NCBI GenBank assembly: GCA_965651535.1
Contig: CBFGSX010000001.1
Location: 1-51,545, forward strand
Length of the DNA stretch: 51,545 nucleotides
Direction of reading: 5' to 3'
DNA from: JAQGJA01 sp965651535
Lineage (GTDB): Bacteria > Pseudomonadota > Alphaproteobacteria > Micavibrionales > SZUA-601
Positions 31,007-39,674 of this stretch are shown here, one piece after another. Under the pieces are notes generated by a model. That model did no database searches, had not been told where the DNA came from, and was given only the letters and a program-made list of their open reading frames with translations. The position numbers were made by a program, and so were the translations under genes. Numbering within the stretch: the stretch's first letter is position 1; the number at the start of each line of letters is the position of its first letter.

Positions 31007-32443
31007 ATGTCCGCCAGAACAACCCTTTACGGCCTGTTTCTGTCTGCGGCCCTGTGGGCCTGCGGCAGCCGCGTGGCGCAAGACCCGTTGCGGCAAAAAG
31101 CCGATCTGGCGGATGTCGACCCGATTCATATGACCCTCAACGGCGAGGAATTCGAGCCCTCGGATTTCGACGGCAATATGCGCGCGCTCAACGACAAATA
31201 TCCCAAGACGTTCCATTACGTCACAAAACAGGACAGCCGTGGCCTTTATCGTGCGCAGAACAAATATCTGTTGCAGAGTTCGGCGCTTGAGAACACCGAC
31301 CGCACCAGCCCGTTTATTCTGCCCAACCAGTTCACGGTTGAAAACGTCAAGGAGATCGCCGCGATATTGATGCAGGACGAGGGATACGGCTTCAAGATGG
31401 AACAGGATCTGGATAGGATGACGCTTGAGATTCTCGCGGTGTTCGAGGGGGTAAGCTACAAGGCTTATACCGATTCCGAGGGCAAGCGCACCATTGGTCG
31501 CGGTATCCTGATGCCTAAACCGCGCGACCCCGATAAACAGGAGTTGATCGCCAAGATACGCTTTGCCGCCAACAATGCCGCTTACTTGGATGTTCATCGT
31601 GCCGAGGCTGCGCTCGACGAGGAAAAAGAACTTGCGTTGGCGATCGACTGGCTCAATGCGAAGGGCAATTACAAGGACGCGTTCGAAAAAGCCGTGCGCG
31701 CCGCCGTCGCATTCGAGGATGCGCCGCATCTGGCCGCCGAGGACGCGCGCGAAATGGACCTCAGGCATATCCCGCCGCGTTACCGCGCGCTGATGACGAC
31801 GATGGTCTGGCAGACTTATTCCCTGTTCAAACGCGATCCGACGGTGACCGCGCCGGCCTTGCGCGTGTTGGCGGACAAATACGCACAGGACGATGAAAAG
31901 CTGGCGGCCTTCGACGACATTAATTTCTTTTACATGGATCAGTGCCTGCTCAAGAATTCCGTCAAAGAACCATTCTCGGACAGTCGGATCAATCTATGCG
32001 TCCGGCCCAAGGTAATCGCTATAGCGGTACGTGTTGCACATGAGGACATCGCCGATGAGAACGAGTTGGACGAGGAGGCCAAGGAACCCTTGCCGCTGCG
32101 CTATCTCTATTCCGAGATGCAGGCGCATATCCGCGACCAGCGCAACGTCGCGCTGATGGTGCAAATGGGCAGCCTGCCCTGTTCGGCGGGTGAGTTCACG
32201 GTCAATCCCGATTGTCCGTGGAAGCCGGACGGCCGGAACCGCATCGTGATGGGCGCTACGGGCGCGGTCTATACGCAAAAGGATTATGACGGCGTGCCGC
32301 ATCTGGAGAAAAAACTGGCGCTGCGTTGGGATGAAGCGCTGAAACAGCCTGTGAAGGCTGAAAGTGACAGCGTCGTCGTCGCCATCGACGATGTGATGGG
32401 CATGAAAACCGCCGCTGTCCGGCAAAACAAGCCGAAGCCCTAG
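31007..32443 (+). CDS. Lipoprotein with GH24 (T4-lysozyme-type) muramidase core
   Basis: The 478-residue protein has a lipoprotein-like signal (MSARTTLYGLFLSAALWACG, lipobox LWAC, Cys19). Residues 146-165 read FEGVSYKAYTDSEGKRTIGR: Glu147, Asp156 and Thr162 have exactly the 9- and 15-residue spacing of the T4 lysozyme triad (Glu11, Asp20, Thr26), and TIGRG resembles TIGYG of GH24 endolysins. A helical region follows (HRAEAALDEEKELALAIDWL, RYRALMTTMVWQTYSLFKRD), as in lysozyme C-lobes but with long insertions. The remaining 200 residues are unrecognised. Predicted envelope peptidoglycan hydrolase; it is a lone chromosomal gene 4.4 kb from the prophage block. Confidence 0.65.
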   Translation: MSARTTLYGLFLSAALWACGSRVAQDPLRQKADLADVDPIHMTLNGEEFEPSDFDGNMRALNDKYPKTFHYVTKQDSRGLYRAQNKYLLQSSALENTDRTSPFILPNQFTVENVKEIAAILMQDEGYGFKMEQDLDRMTLEILAVFEGVSYKAYTDSEGKRTIGRGILMPKPRDPDKQELIAKIRFAANNAAYLDVHRAEAALDEEKELALAIDWLNAKGNYKDAFEKAVRAAVAFEDAPHLAAEDAREMDLRHIPPRYRALMTTMVWQTYSLFKRDPTVTAPALRVLADKYAQDDEKLAAFDDINFFYMDQCLLKNSVKEPFSDSRINLCVRPKVIAIAVRVAHEDIADENELDEEAKEPLPLRYLYSEMQAHIRDQRNVALMVQMGSLPCSAGEFTVNPDCPWKPDGRNRIVMGATGAVYTQKDYDGVPHLEKKLALRWDEALKQPVKAESDSVVVAIDDVMGMKTAAVRQNKPKP

Positions 32444-32448
32444 GTTTT

Positions 32449-32532
32449 ATCTGGATTCCCGCCTGCGCGGGAATGACAATAATTTTTAGTATTATCCTAT
32501 CCTGTCATTCCCGCGAAAGCGGGAATCCAGAG
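32449..32532. repeat. Inverted REP pair downstream of GIY-YIG gene
   Basis: CTGGATTCCCGCCTGCGCGG(GAATGAC) and CTGTCATTCCCGCGAAAGCG(GGAATCCAG) face each other across an AT-rich spacer. They abut the 3' end of the minus-strand GIY-YIG gene. Confidence 0.8.
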
Positions 32533-32533
32533 C

Positions 32534-32827
32534 CTATCCGACAATGTCTTCGTATAAATCACGCCAGCCGGGGTTGTTGGCTTCGATCAGGTCGAGTTTC
32601 CAGCCGCGATTCCATTTCTTGAGATGTTTTTCGCGCTGAATGGCCGCCGCGATATCGTCGGCGACTTCGTAATGCACGAGTGTTTTGATGTTGTGCTTTT
32701 TGGTGAACCCTGCGACGAGGCTGTGTTTATGTTCGTAGATGCGCTTGACAAGATCGGAAGTGACACCGATATACAGCGTACCGTTGCGCTTGTTCGCAAG
32801 AATATAAACATAGCCGCGTTTTTCCAT
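32534..32827 (-). CDS. Single-domain GIY-YIG nuclease family protein
   Basis: The 97-residue product has GYVYILANKRNGTLYIGVTS with the GIY/YIG signature (residues 5-21), the helix Arg in LVKRIYEHKHSLVAGFTKKH and the Glu-containing IQREKHLKKWNRGWKLDLIE, followed by a conserved NPGWRDLYEDI tail. It belongs to the same small-protein family as the gene at 12561-12854. Inverted REP pairs lie within 2 and 10 bases of its two ends (32449-32532 and 32838-32922), so the gene fills the whole interval between two repeat pairs. Function unknown. Confidence 0.9.
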   Translation of the reverse strand: MEKRGYVYILANKRNGTLYIGVTSDLVKRIYEHKHSLVAGFTKKHNIKTLVHYEVADDIAAAIQREKHLKKWNRGWKLDLIEANNPGWRDLYEDIVG

Positions 32828-32837
32828 TATGGACTTT

Positions 32838-32922
32838 CAACTGGATTCCCGCTTTCGCGGGAATGACGATAATAGGAAATATTATACCAACCTGTCATCC
32901 CCGTGGAAACGGGGATCCAGGG
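32838..32922. repeat. Inverted REP pair upstream of GIY-YIG gene
   Basis: ACTGGATTCCCGCTTTCGCG(GGAATGAC) and CTGTCATCCCCGTGGAAACG(GGGATCCAG), with an AT-rich spacer (AATAGGAAATATTATACC). It mirrors the pair on the other side of the gene. Confidence 0.8.
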
Positions 32923-32925
32923 CAA

Positions 32926-35634
32926 TTATTCCGAAGCTTCGGTATCCGATGAGTCATCCTCGCGCAAGGTCGCGACCGAGACGACATGCTCGTCCTCGGC
33001 GACGCGGAATAACGTCACGCCTTGCGTGCTGCGTCCGGCGATGCGGATGTCCCGAATGCCGGTGCGGATGATCTGGCCCTGATCGGAAACCAGCATGATC
33101 TGTTCGGCTTCGGTGACCGGATAGGCTGCTACCATGTTGCCCGTCTTCTCGGTGACGGCCATGGCGGCAATGCCCTGTCCGCCGCGGCCGGCCTGACGGT
33201 ATTCATAGCACGAGGTGCGCTTACCGAAGCCGCGATCCGAAACGGTGAGGATGAATTGCTCCTCGGCGGAAAGCTGGTTGTAGAGTTTCTCGTCCAGCGT
33301 GGCGGCGGCTTCTTTGCAGAGTTCGGTGAACGAAACCGTCTGGCCTTCTTCATTCAGGCGGCGTGCGGTGGAGGCGAGCTTGAGATATACGTCGCGATCC
33401 TCGACCGAGGCCGCCGTGCCGGTGATGATCGACATGGACATGACTTCGTCCTTGTCGGCCAATGCGATGCCGCGCACGCCCGTCGAGCTGCGGCCTGCAA
33501 AAATGCGGATGTCGCTGACAGGGAAGCGGATGGCCTTGCCGAATTTGCTGACCAGCAGCACGTCCTCGCTGTCCGAGGCGGGTTTGACGGCGATGAGCTT
33601 TTCATTCTCGCCCAGCTTCATGGCGATCAATCCGTTGGAACGGATGTTCATGAAATCCTCAAGGCGGTTGCGGCGCACCGTGCCGTGCGAGGTGGCGAAC
33701 ATGATGTTGAGTTTTTCGACACCTTCGCCCTCGGGCATCGGCATGATGACACTGATTTTCTCGTCTTGCGCGACGGGCAGGAGGTTGATGATCGCCTTGC
33801 CGCGCGCTTGCGGGTTGCCCAAGGGCAGCTTGTAAACCTTGAGCGCGTGGACGATGCCCTTGGTCGTGAAACACAACAGCGTGGTGTGCGTGTTGGCGAC
33901 ATAGAGATCAATCACGGCGTCGTTGTCTTTGAGGTCGACGGCGGAGCGTCCCTTGCCGCCGCGTTTTTGCGCGCGATAGGTGGCGAGCGGCACGCGCTTG
34001 ACGTAGCCCGCCATGGAAATGGTGACGACCATGTCCTCGCGCGGGATGAGGTCTTCGATGTCGTCATCGGCCTCGATGTCGAGGATTTCCGTGCGGCGCG
34101 GCGTGGCGAAACGCGCGCGCGCATCCAGCAATTCCGTGCGCATCAGGTCGAGCATCGCCGGACGGTTGTTGAGCAGATAGAGAAAGCCCTCGATCGCCTT
34201 GACCACTTCAGTCAGCTCGTCGGAGATTTTGTCGCGCTCGAGCGCCGTCAAACGGTGCAGGCGCAAATCCAAAATGGCCTTGGCCTGAATTTCGGACAGG
34301 CGATAAGTGCCGGGCTTGGCGGCGTTGTCCTGCGCGCCCATGCGCGCCAGCAGAGGCTGGATGTCGGCGGCGTTCCAGTCGCGCGCCATCAATTGCTCGC
34401 GCGCGGCATTGGCGTCGGGCGCCTTGCGGATCAGCGCGATCACCTCGTCGATATTCGCCACGGCGACGGCCAAGCCGACCAAGACATGGCCGCGCTCGCG
34501 CGCCTTGAGCAGCTCGTATTTCGTACGGCGGACAAGGGTTTCCTCGCGGAACTCGATAAAGGCCGAGATAAACTCGCGCAGTTGCAATCTTTCGGGGCGG
34601 CCCTTGTGCAGCGCCAGCATATTCGCGCCAAACGACGTTTGCAGCGGCGTGAATTTATACAGCTGGTTCAGCACCACGTCGCCTTGCGCGTTTTTGTGCA
34701 GCTCGATGACGACGCGCACGCCCGACTGGTCGCTTTCGTCGCGGATATCGGTGACGCCTTCGATGATTTTCTCATTGACGCATTCGGCGATGCGCTCGAT
34801 CAGGCTGCGCTTGTTCACCTGATAGGGAATTTCGTGGATGATGATTGCCATCTTGTCCTTGCGAATTTCCTCAAAGGACGTTTTGCCGCGCATCCGGATC
34901 GAGCCGCGACCGGCGGAATACATGTTATAGGCGCCGCCGCGTCCCAGAATTTGACCGCCCGTCGGAAAATCGGGGCCGGGGACGATCGCCATCAAATCTT
35001 CGTTGCTGACGGCGGGATTGTCCAAATAGGCGCAACACGCGTCGATGACCTCGCCCAGATTATGCGGCGGAATGTTGGTCGCCATGCCGACGGCGATGCC
35101 GTTCGCGCCGTTGACCAGCAAATTCGGAAAGCGCGAAGGCAGAACCTTGGGTTCCCACTCGCTCTCGTCATAGTTGGGTTGGAAATCGACCGTATCCTTG
35201 TCGATGTCTTCGAGATTGATCTCGGCGGATTTCGCCAGGCGCGCTTCGGTGTAGCGCATCGCCGCCGCCGGATCGTCGTCCATCGAGCCGAAATTCCCCT
35301 GACCGTCGATCAGCGGCAGGCGCATGGAGAAATCCTGCGCCATGCGCACCATCGCGTCATAAATCGCGCTGTCGCCGTGCGGGTGGTATTTCCCCATGAC
35401 ATCGCCGACGATGCGCGCGGATTTTTTATACGGCTTGCCGCTGTCGTATCCGCCTTCTTTCATCGCGTAGAGAATGCGGCGGTGGACGGGCTTGAGACCG
35501 TCGCGCACATCCGGCAAAGCGCGGCTGACGATCACCGACATCGCATAGTCCAAGTAAGAACGCTGCATCTCGGCTTCGATCGAGATCAGCGAGGTGTTCG
35601 AGGGCGGTTGCGCGGCGGTGTTTTCGGTGGTCAT
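32926..35634 (-). CDS. gyrA: DNA gyrase subunit A
   Basis: Breakage-reunion subunit of gyrase. The 902-residue product has LDYAMSVIVSRALPDVRDGL, the quinolone-determining region KYHPHGDSAIYDAMVRMAQD (Ser and Asp at the positions of E. coli Ser83 and Asp87, so no resistance change), the catalytic Tyr in AAAMRYTEARL, and C-terminal beta-pinwheel repeats including the gyrase box QKRGGKG and an acidic tail (EDDSSDTEASE). Standalone gene; the minus-strand end lies four bases from a REP pair. Confidence 0.99.
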   Translation of the reverse strand: MTTENTAAQPPSNTSLISIEAEMQRSYLDYAMSVIVSRALPDVRDGLKPVHRRILYAMKEGGYDSGKPYKKSARIVGDVMGKYHPHGDSAIYDAMVRMAQDFSMRLPLIDGQGNFGSMDDDPAAAMRYTEARLAKSAEINLEDIDKDTVDFQPNYDESEWEPKVLPSRFPNLLVNGANGIAVGMATNIPPHNLGEVIDACCAYLDNPAVSNEDLMAIVPGPDFPTGGQILGRGGAYNMYSAGRGSIRMRGKTSFEEIRKDKMAIIIHEIPYQVNKRSLIERIAECVNEKIIEGVTDIRDESDQSGVRVVIELHKNAQGDVVLNQLYKFTPLQTSFGANMLALHKGRPERLQLREFISAFIEFREETLVRRTKYELLKARERGHVLVGLAVAVANIDEVIALIRKAPDANAAREQLMARDWNAADIQPLLARMGAQDNAAKPGTYRLSEIQAKAILDLRLHRLTALERDKISDELTEVVKAIEGFLYLLNNRPAMLDLMRTELLDARARFATPRRTEILDIEADDDIEDLIPREDMVVTISMAGYVKRVPLATYRAQKRGGKGRSAVDLKDNDAVIDLYVANTHTTLLCFTTKGIVHALKVYKLPLGNPQARGKAIINLLPVAQDEKISVIMPMPEGEGVEKLNIMFATSHGTVRRNRLEDFMNIRSNGLIAMKLGENEKLIAVKPASDSEDVLLVSKFGKAIRFPVSDIRIFAGRSSTGVRGIALADKDEVMSMSIITGTAASVEDRDVYLKLASTARRLNEEGQTVSFTELCKEAAATLDEKLYNQLSAEEQFILTVSDRGFGKRTSCYEYRQAGRGGQGIAAMAVTEKTGNMVAAYPVTEAEQIMLVSDQGQIIRTGIRDIRIAGRSTQGVTLFRVAEDEHVVSVATLREDDSSDTEASE

Positions 35635-35745
35635 AAAAGGGTCGATTCCAATGATGAAAAAATGCCCTTCACCCTAGCGAAAATGCGGCTCTCGGGCAAG
35701 GTTTTACGCCCTCTTTTCAGGGAGAAAACAAGGCCTATATAATTC

Positions 35746-35774
35746 TTGACTTGTGGGGGTGATTTTGTCATATT
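35746..35774 (+). promoter_or_regulatory. Predicted promoter for the 80-aa gene
   Basis: -35 TTGACT (35746-35751), 17-base spacer, -10 CATATT (35769-35774). Transcription would start about 55 bases before the ATG at 35837. Confidence 0.5.
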
Positions 35775-35836
35775 AAACCATAAGTTGTCGAGTCGTTGCC
35801 GGATGGTGCAAGACGGGCATAAAGGAGCGTATTTTC

Positions 35837-36079
35837 ATGGAGCCACGGGATAATTCCCCCTTCGCGCGCGCGCTGGCGCAGGTCGCGGACTTCTCGGAAA
35901 AGGAGGTTGCCGTCCTGCCTGAAAATCCGGGCCGCGAGATGCTCCATTACGCTGCCTCGGTCACGGGCGAGGATGCGGACAAGCTTGCCCGCCTGTATCA
36001 GGTATTTATCTCATTGGCCAGGCTGGATAAATTCAATCAAGACCTGCCCTCGGCTGCTTCGGGCTTCGCCGAAGAATAG
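35837..36079 (+). CDS. Hypothetical small protein (80 aa)
   Basis: Not recognised. The 80-residue acidic soluble protein is mostly helical (FARALAQVADFSEKEVAVLP, ADKLARLYQVFISLARLDKF). It has a plausible promoter and AAGGAG eleven bases before the ATG. It lies between gyrA and another unknown gene in the same orientation as the latter. Whether it belongs to the chromosome or the prophage flank is unclear. Confidence 0.6.
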   Translation: MEPRDNSPFARALAQVADFSEKEVAVLPENPGREMLHYAASVTGEDADKLARLYQVFISLARLDKFNQDLPSAASGFAEE

Positions 36080-36177
36080 ATTGACATAAAATTACATTTT
36101 TGGTAGAAAGACCGGGCCGACGGGATTCGCTGTCGGGTTGCCCTTCTTTTATCCTGAACGAACGACGAGGAAACACC

Positions 36178-36864
36178 ATGCGCCACGCGATTTTTTCCGA
36201 CAAGCCGATTGAAACTCTGGTGCTGCATCCGGATGATGCCGCCTATCTGATCGGCAATTATTCTTTCCGCTGGCAGCGCGCACGCGAGCAAAAAGTCAAG
36301 AAAGTGATCGAAAACGGCAAAACCGCTTATCGGCAGGACGATAGCGGCACACATATTATCCAGACATTGCCCCTGCCGGTATCGCTGAAAGGGGTTCAGT
36401 ACACGGTCAGTAACGGGAAAGATCATGAGCCGAAGAATCCCGATGAATTCTATCCGGAGTTTTTCTCCAAAAATTTCGATCCGGCGCGCTCTTGCCTGAA
36501 CTATGTTGCGCCGATTCTGTCCTTTACCTTGGATGCGCGCGGCGTAAACGACGGTTTGTCGTTCTTTTGCAACGAGAACCTGCGCACGGCCCTGAACGAT
36601 TGCGTCCCGCAGGAAAAAGTCGAAATCAGCGAAAAAGCCGAGAGAATCCTGAGCCGAAGCGACGTTGTCTTGTCTTCCATGGTTTACGAGGATGTTGTCC
36701 AGCTGGGCCGGAACGTGATCGAAACGTTTCAGGAAAACCTGTCGCCGATCATGAGCGACTTCCTCGACGATATGCCCGAGGTTTCGCCCTATAACGAAGA
36801 AGGGGTTCGCCTTCTTTACGGCGATCCGAAAAAGAAAATCGTCGTCAAACCCCTAGCGCCGTGA
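36178..36864 (+). CDS. Hypothetical protein (228 aa) at the prophage left edge
   Basis: Not recognised. The soluble 228-residue protein starts MRHAIFSDKPIETLVLHPDD and has a region around SFRWQRAREQKVKKVIENGK, a central FYPEFFSKNFDPARSCLNYV and a helical C-terminus with acidic patches (MSDFLDDMPEVSPYNEEGVR). ATG 36178 has GACGAGGAAAC upstream. Its 3' end overlaps the convergent holin gene by 12 bases, so it marks the left boundary of the phage cassette. Confidence 0.6.
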   Translation: MRHAIFSDKPIETLVLHPDDAAYLIGNYSFRWQRAREQKVKKVIENGKTAYRQDDSGTHIIQTLPLPVSLKGVQYTVSNGKDHEPKNPDEFYPEFFSKNFDPARSCLNYVAPILSFTLDARGVNDGLSFFCNENLRTALNDCVPQEKVEISEKAERILSRSDVVLSSMVYEDVVQLGRNVIETFQENLSPIMSDFLDDMPEVSPYNEEGVRLLYGDPKKKIVVKPLAP

Positions 36865-37341
36865 TTTCTCGCCGCTGCGGCGATAGACGTAAATCCCTAG
36901 CACCGACAACCCGACCGTCCAGATCGTGTCGAGCGATCCGATGGCGTTCAAAAGGACGGGTGCCTTTTCCGGATGGTCGAGGATGACGAAGGCGACGGCC
37001 AGCATCTGCGCCGCCCATGTCGCGGCGATGATGTAGCCAAAGGTTGGCCGCATGCGTCGCACATAAATATCCTCGGAGGCGATTTCGGCGCGTAAGGATT
37101 CGTTGATCTGCGCGATCAGCGTTTTGAATTCTTCGGAATCCGTCGCCGCCATTTTCTCGATATGGCGGTTGGCCTCCTTAAGGTCGTCGCCCGATAGCGC
37201 GCCGGTGGTGAGCGCGTCCTCGACTTTTTTCAGCGCGTCGGCGGCTGTTTTGGCGACGGGGTTTTGCACCTTGTCCAGCCCGTGCGTGACCGTAGCGATC
37301 AGCGCAGGCAATCCGACGCGGGCAAGTAAAGCAGGGAGCAT
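36853..37341 (-). CDS. Putative holin, GTA 3-TM type
   Basis: Forms membrane lesions that release endolysin or particles. The 162-residue protein has an N-terminal weakly hydrophobic segment (LPALLARVGLPALIATVTHG), a helical charged middle and the family-like C-terminal part YVRRMRPTFGYIIAATWAAQ, then LAVAFVILDHP, a second hydrophobic helix DTIWTVGLSVLGIYVYRRSG and the basic end EKSRR. This resembles the 'holin of 3TMs, for gene-transfer release' family (W/YxxRxxRP then GxYVxxRSxEK). It is the last gene of the cassette, next to the hydrolase. Assignment is from memory of the family pattern. Confidence 0.6.
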   Translation of the reverse strand: MLPALLARVGLPALIATVTHGLDKVQNPVAKTAADALKKVEDALTTGALSGDDLKEANRHIEKMAATDSEEFKTLIAQINESLRAEIASEDIYVRRMRPTFGYIIAATWAAQMLAVAFVILDHPEKAPVLLNAIGSLDTIWTVGLSVLGIYVYRRSGEKSRR

Positions 37342-37345
37342 TAAA

Positions 37346-37410
37346 TCACAATTCCCCGCGCAAGCGGGGATCCCGGCAATATGAGGCTGAGATTCCCGCT
37401 TTCGCGGGAA
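37346..37410. repeat. REP-like palindromes within the phage cassette
   Basis: ATTCCCCGCGCAAGCGGGGA(TCCC) and GATTCCCGCTTTCGCGGGAA, between the holin and hydrolase genes. Confidence 0.75.
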
Positions 37411-37425
37411 AGTGTTTTTCTCATC

Positions 37426-37902
37426 TTATCTCTCCAATTTATAAAACACGTGCCCGCCGATTTCGGCGACGGGGACGCGATCAAGCGCCCATTTCGGCGA
37501 AACGTAATGCGCGTGATAGTGATCCGCGCCGTTGGTGTTATCGGCCAGATTTCCCTGCACGGCGCGGCGCGCGATGCGCAGGCAGGTGGCGAAATTCGGG
37601 TCGTCGCTGCCCACGGCGCGCAGCTTGAAATAATTGGGATCGTTTTCCAGCCAGCACGAGAATTGATATTTTTTCGTGCAGACCTCGACGATGGAATTGC
37701 CCCACCACATTTTGCCGCGCTTTTGCGCGAGGCGGACGCGGTTCATCACGACGGCGGCGACGGCCTCTTTGCCCGCAAGGCTTTCGCCGCGCGCTTCGCC
37801 CCAGAGGGTGCGCGCCAGAATGTCGGTCGCCTCGGCCTCGTCAAAAGTGACGGGCGGCGGCATTTTCGGCGTTTCGGGTTTCAGAATACGGCGGAAAAAC
37901 AT
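37426..37902 (-). CDS. SleB-type cell-wall hydrolase (putative endolysin)
   Basis: The 158-residue protein matches the Hydrolase_2/SleB family: catalytic region ILARTLWGEARGESLAGKEA with the Glu of WGEARGE near residue 36, VAAVVMNRVRLAQKRG, QFSCWLENDP and the HYHAHYVSPKWA motif near the end. Such enzymes cleave peptidoglycan glycan strands or amide bonds. There is no signal peptide; the N-terminus MFFRRILKPETPKMPPP is basic, so export would rely on the holin. It is a likely lysis enzyme of the cassette and may replace the gp16 transglycosylase activity missing here. Confidence 0.85.
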   Translation of the reverse strand: MFFRRILKPETPKMPPPVTFDEAEATDILARTLWGEARGESLAGKEAVAAVVMNRVRLAQKRGKMWWGNSIVEVCTKKYQFSCWLENDPNYFKLRAVGSDDPNFATCLRIARRAVQGNLADNTNGADHYHAHYVSPKWALDRVPVAEIGGHVFYKLER

Positions 37903-37937
37903 GGTTTACTCCTTGGGTTTTGTAACACGTGTCGTTT

Positions 37938-38040
37938 TCCCCTCTCCCGTTCGCTTCGCTCACGACCTCTCCCGCAAGGGGAGAGGTGTTTCTTTGGCTC
38001 CCTCCCCCCTGGCGGGGGAGGGTTGGGGAGAGGGGGTATA
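37938..38040. repeat. CCCTCTCCC-type palindrome pair
   Basis: TCCCCTCTCCCGTTCGCTTC at the left and GGGGGAGGGTTGGGGAGAGG(GGG) at the right, with an inner CTCTCCCGCAAGGGGAGAGG (a perfect palindrome). It separates the hydrolase gene from the small TM gene. Confidence 0.75.
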
Positions 38041-38044
38041 TTCG

Positions 38045-38314
38045 TCATTCCTTGAGTTTGAAAGTCGTGTTGTCCAGCTTGGTTTCGATGCGCAATAAAT
38101 GTGCGATCAGGCGGGATTCAAGGTCTTTGACATGGTTGATCGAGGCGTAATTCTGCGCGACCTCGAGCTTGTAGGCGTTGAAGCGCTCGCGAAAATCGAT
38201 CAGCGCGCGCTCGACATCGCGGCGGAAGCGCGAAAACGCGACGAGGAACGCCGTGGCCAGCGGCACATCCACCGCCAGCACCCATGTCAAAACGGGATCA
38301 GAAAGAAAACTCAT
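38045..38314 (-). CDS. Small membrane/coiled-coil phage protein (89 aa)
   Basis: It has an N-terminal hydrophobic helix (PVLTWVLAVDVPLATAFLVA, residues 7-26) and a coiled-coil-like remainder (RRDVERALIDFRERFNAYKL, DLESRLIAHLLRIETKLD). This layout fits an inner-membrane spanin-like or holin-accessory protein, and the position after the large terminase equals the lysis region of T7-like phages (gp18.5 lies near). ATG 38314 overlaps the terL end by 17 bases, indicating coupling. Identity uncertain. Confidence 0.6.
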   Translation of the reverse strand: MSFLSDPVLTWVLAVDVPLATAFLVAFSRFRRDVERALIDFRERFNAYKLEVAQNYASINHVKDLESRLIAHLLRIETKLDNTTFKLKE

Positions 38315-39674
38315 CGTCGCCTCCTTGGAGGAAATGGGTGGTGTTGCCGCCCGCGCCGCCCAAAGACGGCCCGGCGAGAATCGCGGCGGCGGCAGCATCG
38401 AGCGCGTCGTCGGACGCGTTTTTGTCGTCGGGCCGCCAGTCGCGCATCTGCGCGGGCAAAATTCCGGCGCGCACCCGCGCATGGGCGTGAACGGCCCCGC
38501 TCGACAGCGGCGCTTCGAAGGCCGCCAGAATGCGCGACTGTTTCGATTGGCTGCTGTGATGCGGCTGCACGGCGCAGGTCACGTTTTCCTCGCGCAGCGT
38601 CTTGCGCAAAAGCCCCGGCAGAAACTGGCCCAGCCCGTTATTCTCGACAAGGATATGTTTGATGCCGTGTTCGCGGATAAAGGCCGCGACGTTGCGGCAT
38701 TGCGCCGTGGCGCTGTCCTCGCCGTCGGATTTCAGCGCAACCAGATCATGCAGATAGATGTTGCGCTGATTGTCGAACAGCACGAGGGCGACGATGCTGT
38801 TGTCGCCGTGTTCGTGGCCGAAAGCCGGATCCCAGGCGCAGCGCTGTGCCGCAACCGTGATGGGGTGCGTGTCGTCATAAGGCACAAGGCGCGCGGGATC
38901 GAGCCGGATGGCGTGCAGCGGCACGGGTTGGAGCAGCATCTGGCTGGCATAGATGCTGGCCGCGACGTTTTTTTGCAGATCGGAAATAATGCGTGGCGTG
39001 AAACGCTCGGGCCAGACATTCTCGCATAACGGAATGGCGAGGCGCGCATATTCGCCCAAGAATCCGTTTTTCTTATACAGGCTGTCTTCGGCGTGCGGCG
39101 TGCCGATGTATAAAATCAGCCCGCCGGGCGCAAGAATGAAATCCAGCTCGGAAAGCTTGTCGCGCAGCGCGCGGCGCTTGAAGGCGGTATCCGCCGTTTT
39201 CGGCACTTCGACATCGTCGCAGATGATCATGTCGGCACGGGAACCCGTGATGTTGCTGGCGATGCCCGCCGCGCGCAAGGAAGGGTCGCGGCTGACATTT
39301 TTGCGCCGCACGGTCAAACGGTCGCGCGCCCATTCGCGGGGTTTGTGCGGCATCAGGCAGCGCGCCAGAAGATGCGTCTCGAGAATATGCCGCACATGGC
39401 GCACCATGTTCTCGGCCAGATCCTCGTCGGCGGCGACGACCAGAATGCGCAGCTCGGGGTCGTGGCACAGCGCCCAGGCGCAATACAGCCCCGTCAAGGT
39501 CGATTTGCCGCTGCCGCGAAACGCCATCAGCAACAGGCGCTTGCGCGTCCGTCGGCTTTGGCGCGACAGCCACGACGCCATGCGCTTGTGCAGGCGCGGC
39601 GTCATTAGATTTTGCTGCGTGTTCCACACGCCGACAAAAAGCTCAAAGCTGATCTTCCGCCGCATCATCGTCAC
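38298..39674 (-). CDS. Phage terminase large subunit (TerL)
   Basis: ATP-driven packaging motor and nuclease. The 458-residue product has Walker A LMAFRGSGKSTLTGLYCAWA near residue 50, Walker B with acidic residues in ADMIICDDVEVPKTAD near 147-162, motif III-like LILYIGTPHAEDSLYKK, and the C-terminal RNase H-like nuclease (WDPAFGHEHGDNSIVALVLF with catalytic Asp, ILVENNGLGQFLP, DDKNASDDALDAAAAAI). This resembles T7-type terminases. It overlaps the upstream TerS-like gene by 32 bases. Confidence 0.92.
   Translation of the reverse strand: MTMMRRKISFELFVGVWNTQQNLMTPRLHKRMASWLSRQSRRTRKRLLLMAFRGSGKSTLTGLYCAWALCHDPELRILVVAADEDLAENMVRHVRHILETHLLARCLMPHKPREWARDRLTVRRKNVSRDPSLRAAGIASNITGSRADMIICDDVEVPKTADTAFKRRALRDKLSELDFILAPGGLILYIGTPHAEDSLYKKNGFLGEYARLAIPLCENVWPERFTPRIISDLQKNVAASIYASQMLLQPVPLHAIRLDPARLVPYDDTHPITVAAQRCAWDPAFGHEHGDNSIVALVLFDNQRNIYLHDLVALKSDGEDSATAQCRNVAAFIREHGIKHILVENNGLGQFLPGLLRKTLREENVTCAVQPHHSSQSKQSRILAAFEAPLSSGAVHAHARVRAGILPAQMRDWRPDDKNASDDALDAAAAAILAGPSLGGAGGNTTHFLQGGDDEFSF

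Noticed and set aside
33022..35634. Quinolone-resistance change in gyrA
   Set aside because: The determining region reads GDSAIYD, with Ser and Asp at the key positions, so it is wild-type.
33022..35742. Open frame of 906 aa antisense to gyrA
   Set aside because: Shadow of gyrA; His/Arg/Asp-rich translation without any recognisable motif.
36178..36864. The 228-aa gene as an integrase or part of the phage lysis module
   Set aside because: No tyrosine- or serine-recombinase motifs, opposite strand to the cassette, and it is convergent with the holin gene.
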